NCBI GenBank assembly: GCA_046536675.1
Contig: JAWDMK010000010.1
Span: 1 to 22,744 of the forward strand
Direction of reading: 5' to 3'
DNA: 22,744 nucleotides
DNA from: JAGDYD01 sp046536675
GTDB taxonomy: Archaea > Micrarchaeota > Micrarchaeia > Micrarchaeales > CABMGC01
Each line of letters opens with the position of its first letter. Position 1 is the first letter of the stretch. Positions 15,061-22,610 of this stretch are shown here, piece after piece. Made by a program: the position numbers and the translations under genes. The notes beneath the pieces are model-generated. The model saw only the letters and a list, made by a program, of their open reading frames with translations, was not told where the DNA came from and ran no database searches.

Positions 15061-15166
15061 AGCCCCAGGAGGGGATTGAACCCTCGGCCTCCTGTTTTCT
15101 AGTTCTTGATTAAACTTCTTTTAAGAAGTTTACGAGACAGGCGCTCTGCCACTGAGCTACTGGGGC
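15061..15166 (-). tRNA. tRNA-Thr (anticodon CGU) with a 34-nt intron
   Basis: The minus strand folds into a full cloverleaf once an intron is removed. Acceptor stem GCCCCAG pairs with CTGGGGC over 7 bp. The D arm is GCTC, a 7-nt loop and GAGC. The anticodon stem CCTGT/ACAGG encloses the loop CTCGTAA, with anticodon CGT at 15132-15134. The variable loop is AGGCC. The T arm is GAGGG, TTCAATC and CCCTC. The discriminator is U73, as in archaeal tRNA-Thr. Mature length is 72 nt. CCA is not encoded. It reads ACG codons. Confidence 0.95.
15097..15130 (-). other. Intron of tRNA-Thr(CGU), between positions 37 and 38
   Basis: Removing these 34 bases leaves a normal 7-nt anticodon loop. The site is the canonical 37/38 position. 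The first 18 bases form a strong hairpin, AACTTCTT with AAGAAGTT (arms separated by AA). A second AAGAA lies near the 3' end and offers an alternative partner for TTCTT. A bulge-helix-bulge can be drawn only with a relaxed central helix: exon CUCG against intron CUAG has three of four pairs. Confidence 0.88.
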
Positions 15167-15190
15167 AGGCCAATTATTAAATGCGTTTGA

Positions 15191-15210
15191 GATAAATATA
15201 AATATATATT
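15191..15210. promoter_or_regulatory. Divergent TATA boxes for tRNA-Thr and the beta-helix protein gene
   Basis: On the minus strand TATATTTATC (15191-15200) is centred about 29 bp before the first tRNA base. On the plus strand AAATATATATT (15200-15210) is centred about 37 bp before the ATG at 15243, giving a leader near 10 nt. The two promoters are back to back in a 76-bp gap. Confidence 0.45.
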
Positions 15211-15242
15211 ATTCAATTATCATTTGTTTTAGGCATGATTGC

Positions 15243-18200
15243 ATGGACTCAGTGAGCGACCAAACACAGAATTCACAGAACCCTCAGAATCAAAATTTAC
15301 AAAACCAGAATCAGCAGGGCCAGCAAGCACAGGCAAACGAGGCACAAAGACCACCAATAGAAAGCTTTATACCAGGCCAGGGTGGCGAAAATGCGGCTCC
15401 GCAACAAGGTAATGCTGAACAAAGAGTAGCCAAAAAGAAAAGTCATACAGCACTTTATGCTGGCATAGTAATCATTTTGATAATAATTGTGGCTGCTGTA
15501 TTTTTAGTAAGTAAACCAACTCAACATGCGATAACAACCACAAGTATATTTACAACTACCATACAGCAGCCGGTAATGACTGAGATAACAAATTGCACTA
15601 CTATAAGCAAGCCTGGTAGATATTATATAACAAAAAACATATTCACAAATCTTGCAAGTGGTGCGTGCATTTCAATAGATGCTAGCAACGTACAAATAAT
15701 AGGTAATTTTAACAAGATAAAAGGAAACGGACCTTTTGTGGGCGTGCCACCATTTACATATGGCATAGTTGTAAGGAATACAAGTAATGTAACTATTAGC
15801 AGCGTAAATATAACACAATTTTCATTTGGAGTATATTTTCAAAATGTAAATAATTCAACAATAAGCAATAGCAATATCACCAAAAACACAATCTCAAATA
15901 TCTTTCTAAACAACTCACGATTTAATAATATAGAGTATACAACAACCTCTCTTTCCTCTAGCACATCTGGTAGCATAAGTATATTAGGTGGCGGGAATAA
16001 TGTATTTTTGAATGATAGTATATATGGCAATGCTTATTATGGCTTTGTTGTGAACTCGACAGGCAACAAGTTCATAAACGATGTATTAAATAACAATCCT
16101 CAGGACTTTGTCTGCTATAAAGAAGCTGGTTTCTCAAACTCTAACTTGTTCAGCGGTACAAAGTGCAAAAACAATCTATACTGCAACTTTGCTTGGTGCT
16201 CACAATCAAATGTTGTGCTTAATATAAGTCAAATTACACTTCCATATAATATAAGTAATTGTGGATATATAAACGCCCCAGGAACCTATACACTTACAAG
16301 TGATATACTTGCAAATAATTATTTCAACATGTCTAATCCTAGCTCAAAATCAGTTGCGTGTATAACCATTAACTCACCCGATGTCGTGCTGAATTGCAAT
16401 ACTCATGCAATAGAAAATGCTGGTATAGGCATAAGGCTATCAGGAAACTACAATAATACAATAAAGGATTGCCTTATTGAAAACAGTTCGTATGGTATAT
16501 ACCTAAACAATTCATTTTACCCTCGCCTTGAAAATGTAACTCTAACAAACAACACATATGGTATGTATGTCAATAACATGAATTCTGGATCTGCATTTTA
16601 CATAAAGGGTAGCGGAAATAAATATGGTGTATTTATCAACAATACAAACACCTTTACCCTAAGCAACTTCAACTTTTCAAAGAATCAGTATGGTATATAT
16701 GTAAATACTGGGGGAAGCAACATTTACAACAATGGCGTAGCAGAGAAGAATACATACGGTGACATATACTGCACAGCAAGCTCATATAATGTATCACCTA
16801 GCCTCTTCACAGGTGTTTCATGTGGTCTTACAGATTGCAACTGGGGCACATCGTGCGCTAGGCATGCATTGCCGCCTATCAGCGTTTATCCATTAAACAA
16901 TTGCACAACAATAACAGTACCTGGAAGCTACTCGATAAATAGCAACATAAAAGCTGTTCCAAACTGCTTCAATATTAAAACAAGCAATGTAAGCATAGAT
17001 TGCATGAATAATTATATAGCTGGAAGCAATTCAGGAAGTGCATTCAAATTGTATAATGTAAGCAATGTTGCTATATCAAACTGCAGGATAAGCCAGTTTG
17101 CGGCAGGCTTCTCGATCAGTAATTCAAGCTACATAACAATACAAAATATAAATATAAGCAAGGTTGGGTTTGGTGTATATGCAAGCAACCTTATATACAG
17201 CAAAATTATAAATGTAAACACAACAGGATTTTATAATGCGGGGTTCAACTTTAACAAACTAAACTCAAGCATAGTGAGTGGAGACACCGCACTAAATGGT
17301 GTAAACAGCTCAAGCGGCTTTATAATAAGCAATTCGACTAAAAACATAATAAGCTTCAACAACGTGACTCAGAATCAGCTATATGGCTTCATGATATATA
17401 ATTCAAACAACAACAACATATTTAACAACACTGCTTATTCTAACAAAATTGATTACTACTGCTCGCCTTTATCTTCTGGAGTTTATGCTGAGCTTAACGG
17501 AGTAAACTTTGGATCTACAAAAGCAAACTGCCACTGGCTTGTAGAACTTAATAGCCAAAGCTTAGCACAAACGCCACTTTCTATAAGCAGCTCTTCAACA
17601 CTTGTGCTAACGCAGGATATACTTTATCCTTATGGTGAAATATTATACAACATATACAATACAAAGCAGAGCAGTGCAAATAATACTTTGATAAATTGCA
17701 ACCACCATACAATCCTAGCAACGCATGGTGGCACCTTTGCAAACATAGAGAATGCAAGCAATGTAAAGATTGAGAATTGCTATCTTATAAACTTTACAAA
17801 TGCAATAAAAGCAGGCTCACAAACAGGACTAGAAGCGCTAAATAATACAATAGTGAATTCCAATATTGCAATATCAGCAACAAGCGCTTCTTATCCAAAG
17901 ATAGTAAACAATACTATACTTAACTCCTCATATGGAATCCTCTTTGTAAATACAAATTATGGAACTTTGCAAAAGAATTATATTGCTGATTCAAACATAT
18001 CGATAGAGCTTGCTGGAGGGCTCGGCTACCAGATAACTAAAAATATGGCAAATCATGGCAGCATAGGAATGTATATTGTCAATTCTACCACAAACATACT
18101 ACAGGGCAATATCTTTACAAATATGAGTAGATATGGCATTGCGTGCACAGGTCTTGCCACAAACGCTTCTATAAGCCTAAACAAAGACTATGGCAACAAT

Positions 18201-18263
18201 GTATGCTCATCCAATTTTGGCTGCTACTGGATGACAAGCTCACCTCTCTGCAGAACAAGTTAG
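15243..18263 (+). CDS. Large membrane-anchored surface protein with four right-handed beta-helix (NosD-like) modules
   Basis: A 1006-residue exported protein. Residues 1-60 are a Gln/Asn-rich low-complexity segment with no signal peptide, followed by RVAKKKSH and one membrane helix (about 69-90), then a Thr-rich spacer and the ectodomain. By the positive-inside rule the N-terminus is cytoplasmic and the rest outside. The ectodomain is filled with parallel beta-helix repeats (forms such as YGIYLNNS, NNxI, FGVYFQN) and very many N-X-S/T sequons. It divides into four modules starting near residues 117, 339, 553 and 776 (spacing 222, 214, 223). The first three begin NC..I..PG.Y.I, and all end in a Cys/Trp block. 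Families with this fold include NosD/CASH carbohydrate-binding or hydrolysing proteins, but no catalytic residues were identified. Adhesin or S-layer-associated roles are guesses. The ATG is chosen because the nearest upstream ATG is quickly stopped. Confidence 0.85.
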   Translation: MDSVSDQTQNSQNPQNQNLQNQNQQGQQAQANEAQRPPIESFIPGQGGENAAPQQGNAEQRVAKKKSHTALYAGIVIILIIIVAAVFLVSKPTQHAITTTSIFTTTIQQPVMTEITNCTTISKPGRYYITKNIFTNLASGACISIDASNVQIIGNFNKIKGNGPFVGVPPFTYGIVVRNTSNVTISSVNITQFSFGVYFQNVNNSTISNSNITKNTISNIFLNNSRFNNIEYTTTSLSSSTSGSISILGGGNNVFLNDSIYGNAYYGFVVNSTGNKFINDVLNNNPQDFVCYKEAGFSNSNLFSGTKCKNNLYCNFAWCSQSNVVLNISQITLPYNISNCGYINAPGTYTLTSDILANNYFNMSNPSSKSVACITINSPDVVLNCNTHAIENAGIGIRLSGNYNNTIKDCLIENSSYGIYLNNSFYPRLENVTLTNNTYGMYVNNMNSGSAFYIKGSGNKYGVFINNTNTFTLSNFNFSKNQYGIYVNTGGSNIYNNGVAEKNTYGDIYCTASSYNVSPSLFTGVSCGLTDCNWGTSCARHALPPISVYPLNNCTTITVPGSYSINSNIKAVPNCFNIKTSNVSIDCMNNYIAGSNSGSAFKLYNVSNVAISNCRISQFAAGFSISNSSYITIQNINISKVGFGVYASNLIYSKIINVNTTGFYNAGFNFNKLNSSIVSGDTALNGVNSSSGFIISNSTKNIISFNNVTQNQLYGFMIYNSNNNNIFNNTAYSNKIDYYCSPLSSGVYAELNGVNFGSTKANCHWLVELNSQSLAQTPLSISSSSTLVLTQDILYPYGEILYNIYNTKQSSANNTLINCNHHTILATHGGTFANIENASNVKIENCYLINFTNAIKAGSQTGLEALNNTIVNSNIAISATSASYPKIVNNTILNSSYGILFVNTNYGTLQKNYIADSNISIELAGGLGYQITKNMANHGSIGMYIVNSTTNILQGNIFTNMSRYGIACTGLATNASISLNKDYGNNVCSSNFGCYWMTSSPLCRTS

Positions 18264-18277
18264 CGAAACATAATATA

Positions 18278-18287
18278 TTTTTATATC
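18278..18287 (+). promoter_or_regulatory. TATA box of the DUF59 gene
   Basis: TTTTTATATC is centred about 26 bp before the ATG at 18309, predicting a leaderless message and an expression unit separate from the beta-helix gene. Confidence 0.45.
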
Positions 18288-18308
18288 TGTAATTTCTAAT
18301 AGCTATTA

Positions 18309-18614
18309 ATGCACAGGATAACTATAAAAGAAGTAGTAGACAAACTTAAAGAATGCGTCGATCCAGAGGTCGGAGTTAATATAGTTGACCTTGGGCTTAT
18401 CTATGGCATACAGATAGATGAAAACAACAACATTAAATTAAAGATGACAATGACAAGCCCAATGTGCCCCGTAGCAAGTATAATCCTGGCAGATGCACAG
18501 CTAAGGCTGGAGAATATACCAGATGTTGGCAAAGTCGAAATAGAGCTAGTATGGGAACCGCTTTGGAGCCCAGATATGATAAGCCAAGATGTAAAACAAA
18601 AACTTGGAGTATAG
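18309..18614 (+). CDS. MIP18/SufT-like DUF59 iron-sulfur assembly protein
   Basis: A 101-residue cytoplasmic protein of the DUF59 (MIP18, SufT, PaaD) family, whose members help deliver iron-sulfur clusters to target enzymes. The family landmarks are present: CVDPEVGVNIVDLGLIYGI (16-34), MTMTSPMCPV with the conserved Cys53, and the C-terminal WEPLWSPDMIS. Length is normal for a stand-alone domain. It is transcribed alone, with its stop one base away from that of ndk on the opposite strand. The aconitase-X enzyme encoded elsewhere in the window would be a plausible client, but no direct link is shown. Confidence 0.93.
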   Translation: MHRITIKEVVDKLKECVDPEVGVNIVDLGLIYGIQIDENNNIKLKMTMTSPMCPVASIILADAQLRLENIPDVGKVEIELVWEPLWSPDMISQDVKQKLGV

Positions 18615-18615
18615 G

Positions 18616-19179
18616 CTATTTGAACATAATGTTTTCGTCTGCTCTATTATATTCTATTATCTCATCTTCTGTGAACCAGATTGGGATTTCTCTCTCCGCA
18701 TCTTTCGTATCGCCGGAGGCATGCACTATATTTCTTACCGCCCTGCCCTGTGAATCTGCAAGAGCATATGAATCACTTGAAAACTCTCCCCTAATGCTTG
18801 ATGGCTCTGCTGACTTTGGCTCTGTAGAACCTATGAGCTTTCTCACTATGAACACAGCATCATTTCCCTCTACAATCATCGCAACGACAGGCTCATCTGT
18901 CAGATATTTTATTAACGTATCTCTTACTCGCATACCTATCTCTAGAGGAGTTTCAGTAACGTGCTTGCCCTCTTTCTCTGCAGAAGCTATACTCTTTTTG
19001 CCTATCGATTCAAGCCATTCTTTATCAGCATAATAATGCTTTTCAACAAGCTCTTTGTTAGGCCTTAGCATCTTAATTGCAACTATTTTAAGCCCTGCAT
19101 GCTCAAACTTACTTATAACTTCACCTATAAGTGCTCTATATACACCATCAGGCTTTACAAGAACCAAGGTTCTCTCCAT
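18616..19179 (-). CDS. ndk: Nucleoside diphosphate kinase, long form
   Basis: Balances nucleoside triphosphate pools by transferring the gamma phosphate of ATP to other NDPs through a phosphohistidine. The 187-residue sequence starts ERTLVLVKPDGVYRALIGEVISKFE (2-26) and has the active-site NIVHASGD (150-157) with His153, and FVRKLIGSTEPKSAEPSSIRGEF-like substrate residues. Common NDKs are about 150 residues; the extra length is mostly an insertion after HYY (about 50-96, ADKEWLESIGKKS to KYLTDEP), a layout found in some archaeal NDKs. GGTGAT at 19183-19188 precedes the ATG and TATA-like ACTATATAAC (19211-19220) lies upstream. The gene is divergent from aIF5B. Confidence 0.95.
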   Translation of the reverse strand: MERTLVLVKPDGVYRALIGEVISKFEHAGLKIVAIKMLRPNKELVEKHYYADKEWLESIGKKSIASAEKEGKHVTETPLEIGMRVRDTLIKYLTDEPVVAMIVEGNDAVFIVRKLIGSTEPKSAEPSSIRGEFSSDSYALADSQGRAVRNIVHASGDTKDAEREIPIWFTEDEIIEYNRADENIMFK

Positions 19180-19210
19180 TCAATCACCAATTTAAAGTAG
19201 AAAAGTAAAA

Positions 19211-19241
19211 GTTATATAGTTATAGAACAGAAAGTTTATAA
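19211..19241. promoter_or_regulatory. Divergent promoters of ndk and the aIF5B gene
   Basis: On the minus strand ACTATATAAC (19211-19220) is about 36 bp before the ndk ATG. On the plus strand GTTTATAA (19234-19241) is centred about 24 bp before the ATG at 19261. The latter supports initiation of aIF5B at that ATG rather than at the TTG at 19246. Confidence 0.45.
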
Positions 19242-19260
19242 TGCATTGCTGGTGCTTCTT

Positions 19261-21018
19261 ATGATAAGGCAGCCTATTATTGTTGTTATGGGCCACGTAG
19301 ACCACGGTAAAACCACGCTCTTAGACAAGATAAGGAATACAGCGATTGCAAACAAAGAAGCTGGAGGTATAACACAGCATATAGGTGCGAGTGAGGTTCC
19401 AATTGATGTTATTAAAAAGATCTGCAAAAGTATACTCTCATCATTTAAGATAAATATAACAATACCAGGCTTATTGTTTATAGACACGCCAGGCCATGAG
19501 GCTTTTACAAATCTAAGAAAAAGAGGTGGCAGTGTTGCAGACCTTGCTGTACTTGTTGTTGATATAACTAAAAACTTTGAGCCACAGACATATGAGGCAA
19601 TAGAAATATTAAGACAGTATAAAACACCTTTTATTGTAGCTGCAAACAAGATAGATCTTATAACAGGCTGGCGACCAAATAATAATGAAAGCTTTGTAGA
19701 AACCATAGCAAAGCAGCAACCAAATGTTGTAAGCGAGCTTGACAATAGGATATATGAGATAATAGGCAAGCTCAGTGAACTTGGCTTTAACAGCGAAAGA
19801 TTTGATAGGGTAAAAGATTTTCAAAGGGAGGTGCTAATAATTCCCGTGAGTGCTAAGACCGGTGAGGGTATTCCTGAACTGCTTCTATACGCTACTGGGC
19901 TTTCTCAGAAATTTCTAGAGAAAAGGATTAGCATAGAGGTAAACGGTCCTGGAAAAGGTAGTATTATAGAAAAGAAAGAAGAGAAAGGGCTTGGCACAAC
20001 TATTGATGTAATATTATATGATGGCACACTTAAGGTTAATGATACAATTGCTTTTGCTACAAGCACAGGTATAGGCTTATCAAAGATAAAGGCTTTGCTT
20101 AAGCCTAAGCCTTTGCAGGAGCTAAGAGAGAGCTCAGGCAAGTTTTATTATGTTGATAGCGTAAGCGCTGCTAGTGGCGTTAAGATTAGCGGCACAGGAT
20201 TGGATGATGCGCTTCCAGGCTCACTAGTGCTATCAACTGATTATCCAAATTATGAGAATGAGATAAGGGCAGAGATAGCAGACCTGTTTGCAACAGAGCG
20301 GAAGGGTATAATATTAAAAGCTGATAGTATAGGTACAATAGAAGCTGTATCTAAGCTCCTTGCAGGCATAGGAGTTAGCATAAGCAAAAAAGGGCTTGGA
20401 AACGTTACAAAAAGGGATGTGCTTGATGCCTATGCTATGCGCGCTATAGACCCATATAGTGCTGTCGTTTTATCTTTTGGAGTTAAGATAGATGAAGATG
20501 CGCTTCGGGAAGCAGAAGCAACTGATATTACCATAATAAATGAAAATGTAATATACAAGATAATCGATGAATATAAAGAATGGCTTGAAAATGAGAGAAA
20601 GAAGGCGAGGGAGAGTGCAGAAAGATCACTTATCTTTCCGGGCATGGTAAAAGTCATACCAAATACATGCTTTAGAGTTTCGCATCCTGCAATCTTCGGC
20701 ATAGAGGTGCTTGCAGGGAAGATAAGGCCCTCTTACCTCTTGATGAATAAAAATGGAAATATTATAGGCAGGATAAGAGAGATACAAGACAATGGAATAA
20801 CCTTGCAAGAAGCAAAGAAGGGCGATAAGGTTGCAATCTCTATCGATGATATTACATTTGGCAGGCAGGTAAAAGAAGATGACATACTTTATACACATGT
20901 AAATGACGAGAGTGAGAGACTCCTTAGGCAGAAATTCAGCGACCTATTAAACAACGAGGAGAGAGAGCTGCTCAACGTTATATCGGAGATAAAACAGAAA
21001 AGGCAGCTGGGCATGTAA
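19261..21018 (+). CDS. infB: Translation initiation factor aIF5B (IF2 family)
   Basis: A GTPase that promotes ribosomal subunit joining and initiator tRNA placement. The 585-residue protein (start at the ATG, with GGTG 6 bases upstream and a TATA box about 24 bp upstream) begins directly with the G domain: G1 GHVDHGKTT (11-19), switch region AGGITQHIGA, G3 DTPGHEAF (75-82), G4 NKID (129-132) and G5 PVSAKTGEG near 200. Domain II follows (GTTIDVILYDGTLKVND), then domain III (IEAVSKLLAGIGVSI) and domain IV with the C-terminal helix ending RQLGM. It lacks the long N-terminal region of eukaryotic eIF5B, as archaeal forms do. Archaeal infB genes often host inteins; none is present here. Confidence 0.97.
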   Translation: MIRQPIIVVMGHVDHGKTTLLDKIRNTAIANKEAGGITQHIGASEVPIDVIKKICKSILSSFKINITIPGLLFIDTPGHEAFTNLRKRGGSVADLAVLVVDITKNFEPQTYEAIEILRQYKTPFIVAANKIDLITGWRPNNNESFVETIAKQQPNVVSELDNRIYEIIGKLSELGFNSERFDRVKDFQREVLIIPVSAKTGEGIPELLLYATGLSQKFLEKRISIEVNGPGKGSIIEKKEEKGLGTTIDVILYDGTLKVNDTIAFATSTGIGLSKIKALLKPKPLQELRESSGKFYYVDSVSAASGVKISGTGLDDALPGSLVLSTDYPNYENEIRAEIADLFATERKGIILKADSIGTIEAVSKLLAGIGVSISKKGLGNVTKRDVLDAYAMRAIDPYSAVVLSFGVKIDEDALREAEATDITIINENVIYKIIDEYKEWLENERKKARESAERSLIFPGMVKVIPNTCFRVSHPAIFGIEVLAGKIRPSYLLMNKNGNIIGRIREIQDNGITLQEAKKGDKVAISIDDITFGRQVKEDDILYTHVNDESERLLRQKFSDLLNNEERELLNVISEIKQKRQLGM

Positions 21019-21088
21019 AAAACCGAAACAAAAACCGAAAATTTTCTAAATCCTTTTTAATCTCTTCTTCCATATTAAATTGATTTAT

Positions 21089-22582
21089 ATGAGCAAATTT
21101 GGCGAAACTAAAAAGAAGATATTAGAGTTGCTTTATGAAAGGAATATGACATTAAGTGAGATAAGTGAAAGGCTCAATCTAGCACCATCAACAGTTGCAC
21201 AACATCTCAAGGAGCTAGAAGAAGCTGGGGCAATTAAAAAGAGTGATGAGCAGCACTCAAGAAAATGGATCTACTATGAAATAAATGAGAACAAGGGCAT
21301 AGCCATATCTTCAAGCAAGATAGGCAAGGTGAGTGTTGGTATAGCAGTCTTTCTTTTAGCAATCTTTGGGATAGCATACCTTTTCGCTTCGATGCCTCAA
21401 AACGTTGGTATATTGCCTATAGGACCAAATTCAACAATAAGTGGAGGGGCAACAATATTTTCTATTTCTGATGCACCAACATTTTACAATATAACGTCGC
21501 TTAACCTAAGTATAAGCTATATTGAGGTGCATAGCACAACAACAGGAAAGTGGTATAAAATAAATGTAGATAAAACGTTCAACCTCATAGAGCTAAGAAA
21601 TATATCAAAGGTTATTGTAGGTGCAAACTTATCACATGGCATTTACAATGAAATTGTATTAAATATAGCAAATGCAAATGCAACAATTAATGGCAAAGTT
21701 GAAAATATATTTATACCAAGCAAAAAACTTAGAATAATAACCACATTCAACATAACAAACAGCTCAACGAATGCAATAAACCTAGACTTCGATTTAGAAG
21801 ATTCGCTACACATTACTGGCAATGGTGAAATAATAATGACCCCTGTTGTAGGGCTTAGCTATTATCATGGACCTTTAGAGGTTAGGGGCTTTATACTGCA
21901 TAGTGCAAAGTTTAGCAATAAAGAGATATTTGGAATGAATGAAAATGGTTCAATGGTGCCAAACAGCAGAATAGGTTACTGGATTGAGAAAAACGGGGCT
22001 AGAATAAGAACAACAAATAGCACATATGGGGTAGTTTTTGTAAGAACTCCAAATAAACTTATCATAGGAAGTCTGAGCAATCTAAATGCTTCTATAAAAA
22101 ATATTACAGTTGTTGGAAATAATACAACATGCATTCTCAGGGGTAGGTTTATAGTATGCAATTCTAGCGAGCACATAAATGCTAGTAAGATTAAAGAGAT
22201 TGTAAATAATATAAGAGCTATAAATATAAGCAACATCACTAATCAAACAGCAACAGCAAACGCGAGCATAAATATAAACTACACTTTAACAAGGATAAGG
22301 ACAATTTACAAAAGCGCAAATAATTCTATAATTTCATGCAATACAAGCAGCGATTGCTTGCTTGTTCCGCTTACATTTTGTCAAAATAATCTACCAAGCC
22401 AAGTTGCATGCATTAATAGCAATTACTACCAAGAGTATATGTATTATTATCAAGAGCTTAAAGAGCATGCTCCTATAATGTGCCCTATGTTTATAGCGCC
22501 AGGTTATACAACATGCTCTTGCATACACAATACATGTGTTCCTGTCTACCATGGCTCGTTCACAATGCCTGCTAACTCTTAG
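21089..22582 (+). CDS. Membrane-anchored HTH regulator with a DUF4382 ectodomain
   Basis: Not a named gene. With the ATG at 21089 (a TTG three codons earlier is less likely) the product has 497 residues. Residues 3-67 are an ArsR-like winged HTH (MTLSEISERLNLAPSTVAQHLKELEEAGAI, then the wing RKWIYYEIN). One membrane helix follows at about 81-101, then an exported domain at about 120-256 that matches DUF4382 by the pattern FSISDAP, SISYIEVHS, WYKINVDKTFNLIELRN, GIYNEIVLNI and LDFDLEDSLHITGNGEIIMTPVVG. A sequon-rich middle (about 257-410) and a C-terminal block with eight cysteines (417-483, including CSCIHNTCVP) complete it. The layout resembles one-component transmembrane transcription factors that read a signal outside and bind DNA inside. 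The ligand and target genes are unknown. It converges on the 23S gene. Confidence 0.82.
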   Translation: MSKFGETKKKILELLYERNMTLSEISERLNLAPSTVAQHLKELEEAGAIKKSDEQHSRKWIYYEINENKGIAISSSKIGKVSVGIAVFLLAIFGIAYLFASMPQNVGILPIGPNSTISGGATIFSISDAPTFYNITSLNLSISYIEVHSTTTGKWYKINVDKTFNLIELRNISKVIVGANLSHGIYNEIVLNIANANATINGKVENIFIPSKKLRIITTFNITNSSTNAINLDFDLEDSLHITGNGEIIMTPVVGLSYYHGPLEVRGFILHSAKFSNKEIFGMNENGSMVPNSRIGYWIEKNGARIRTTNSTYGVVFVRTPNKLIIGSLSNLNASIKNITVVGNNTTCILRGRFIVCNSSEHINASKIKEIVNNIRAINISNITNQTATANASININYTLTRIRTIYKSANNSIISCNTSSDCLLVPLTFCQNNLPSQVACINSNYYQEYMYYYQELKEHAPIMCPMFIAPGYTTCSCIHNTCVPVYHGSFTMPANS

Positions 22583-22583
22583 C

Positions 22584-22602
22584 TCTTTTTAAAAAGAAAA
22601 CA
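22584..22602. terminator. Bidirectional T-tract terminator between the HTH gene and 23S rRNA
   Basis: CTCTTTTTAAAAAGAAAAC reads as a five-T tract on the plus strand and as TTTTCTTTTT on the minus strand. It sits directly after the stop of the HTH gene and just after the 23S 3' end, so it can stop both converging transcripts. TTTTTAAAAA can also pair as a small hairpin. Confidence 0.55.
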
Positions 22603-22610
22603 AGTTGAGA

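Noticed and set aside
18464..19033. 189-residue plus-strand frame running from DUF59 into ndk
   Set aside because: It overlaps the DUF59 gene in another frame and then reads antisense to ndk, including its active site; no motif supports it.
19236..19769. 177-residue minus-strand frame opposite the aIF5B G domain
   Set aside because: It is the antisense of highly conserved GTPase motifs and shows no protein signature of its own.
19261..21018. Possible intein in the aIF5B gene
   Set aside because: G1 to G5 motifs are uninterrupted and the length is normal for the family; no Hint-type blocks were seen.
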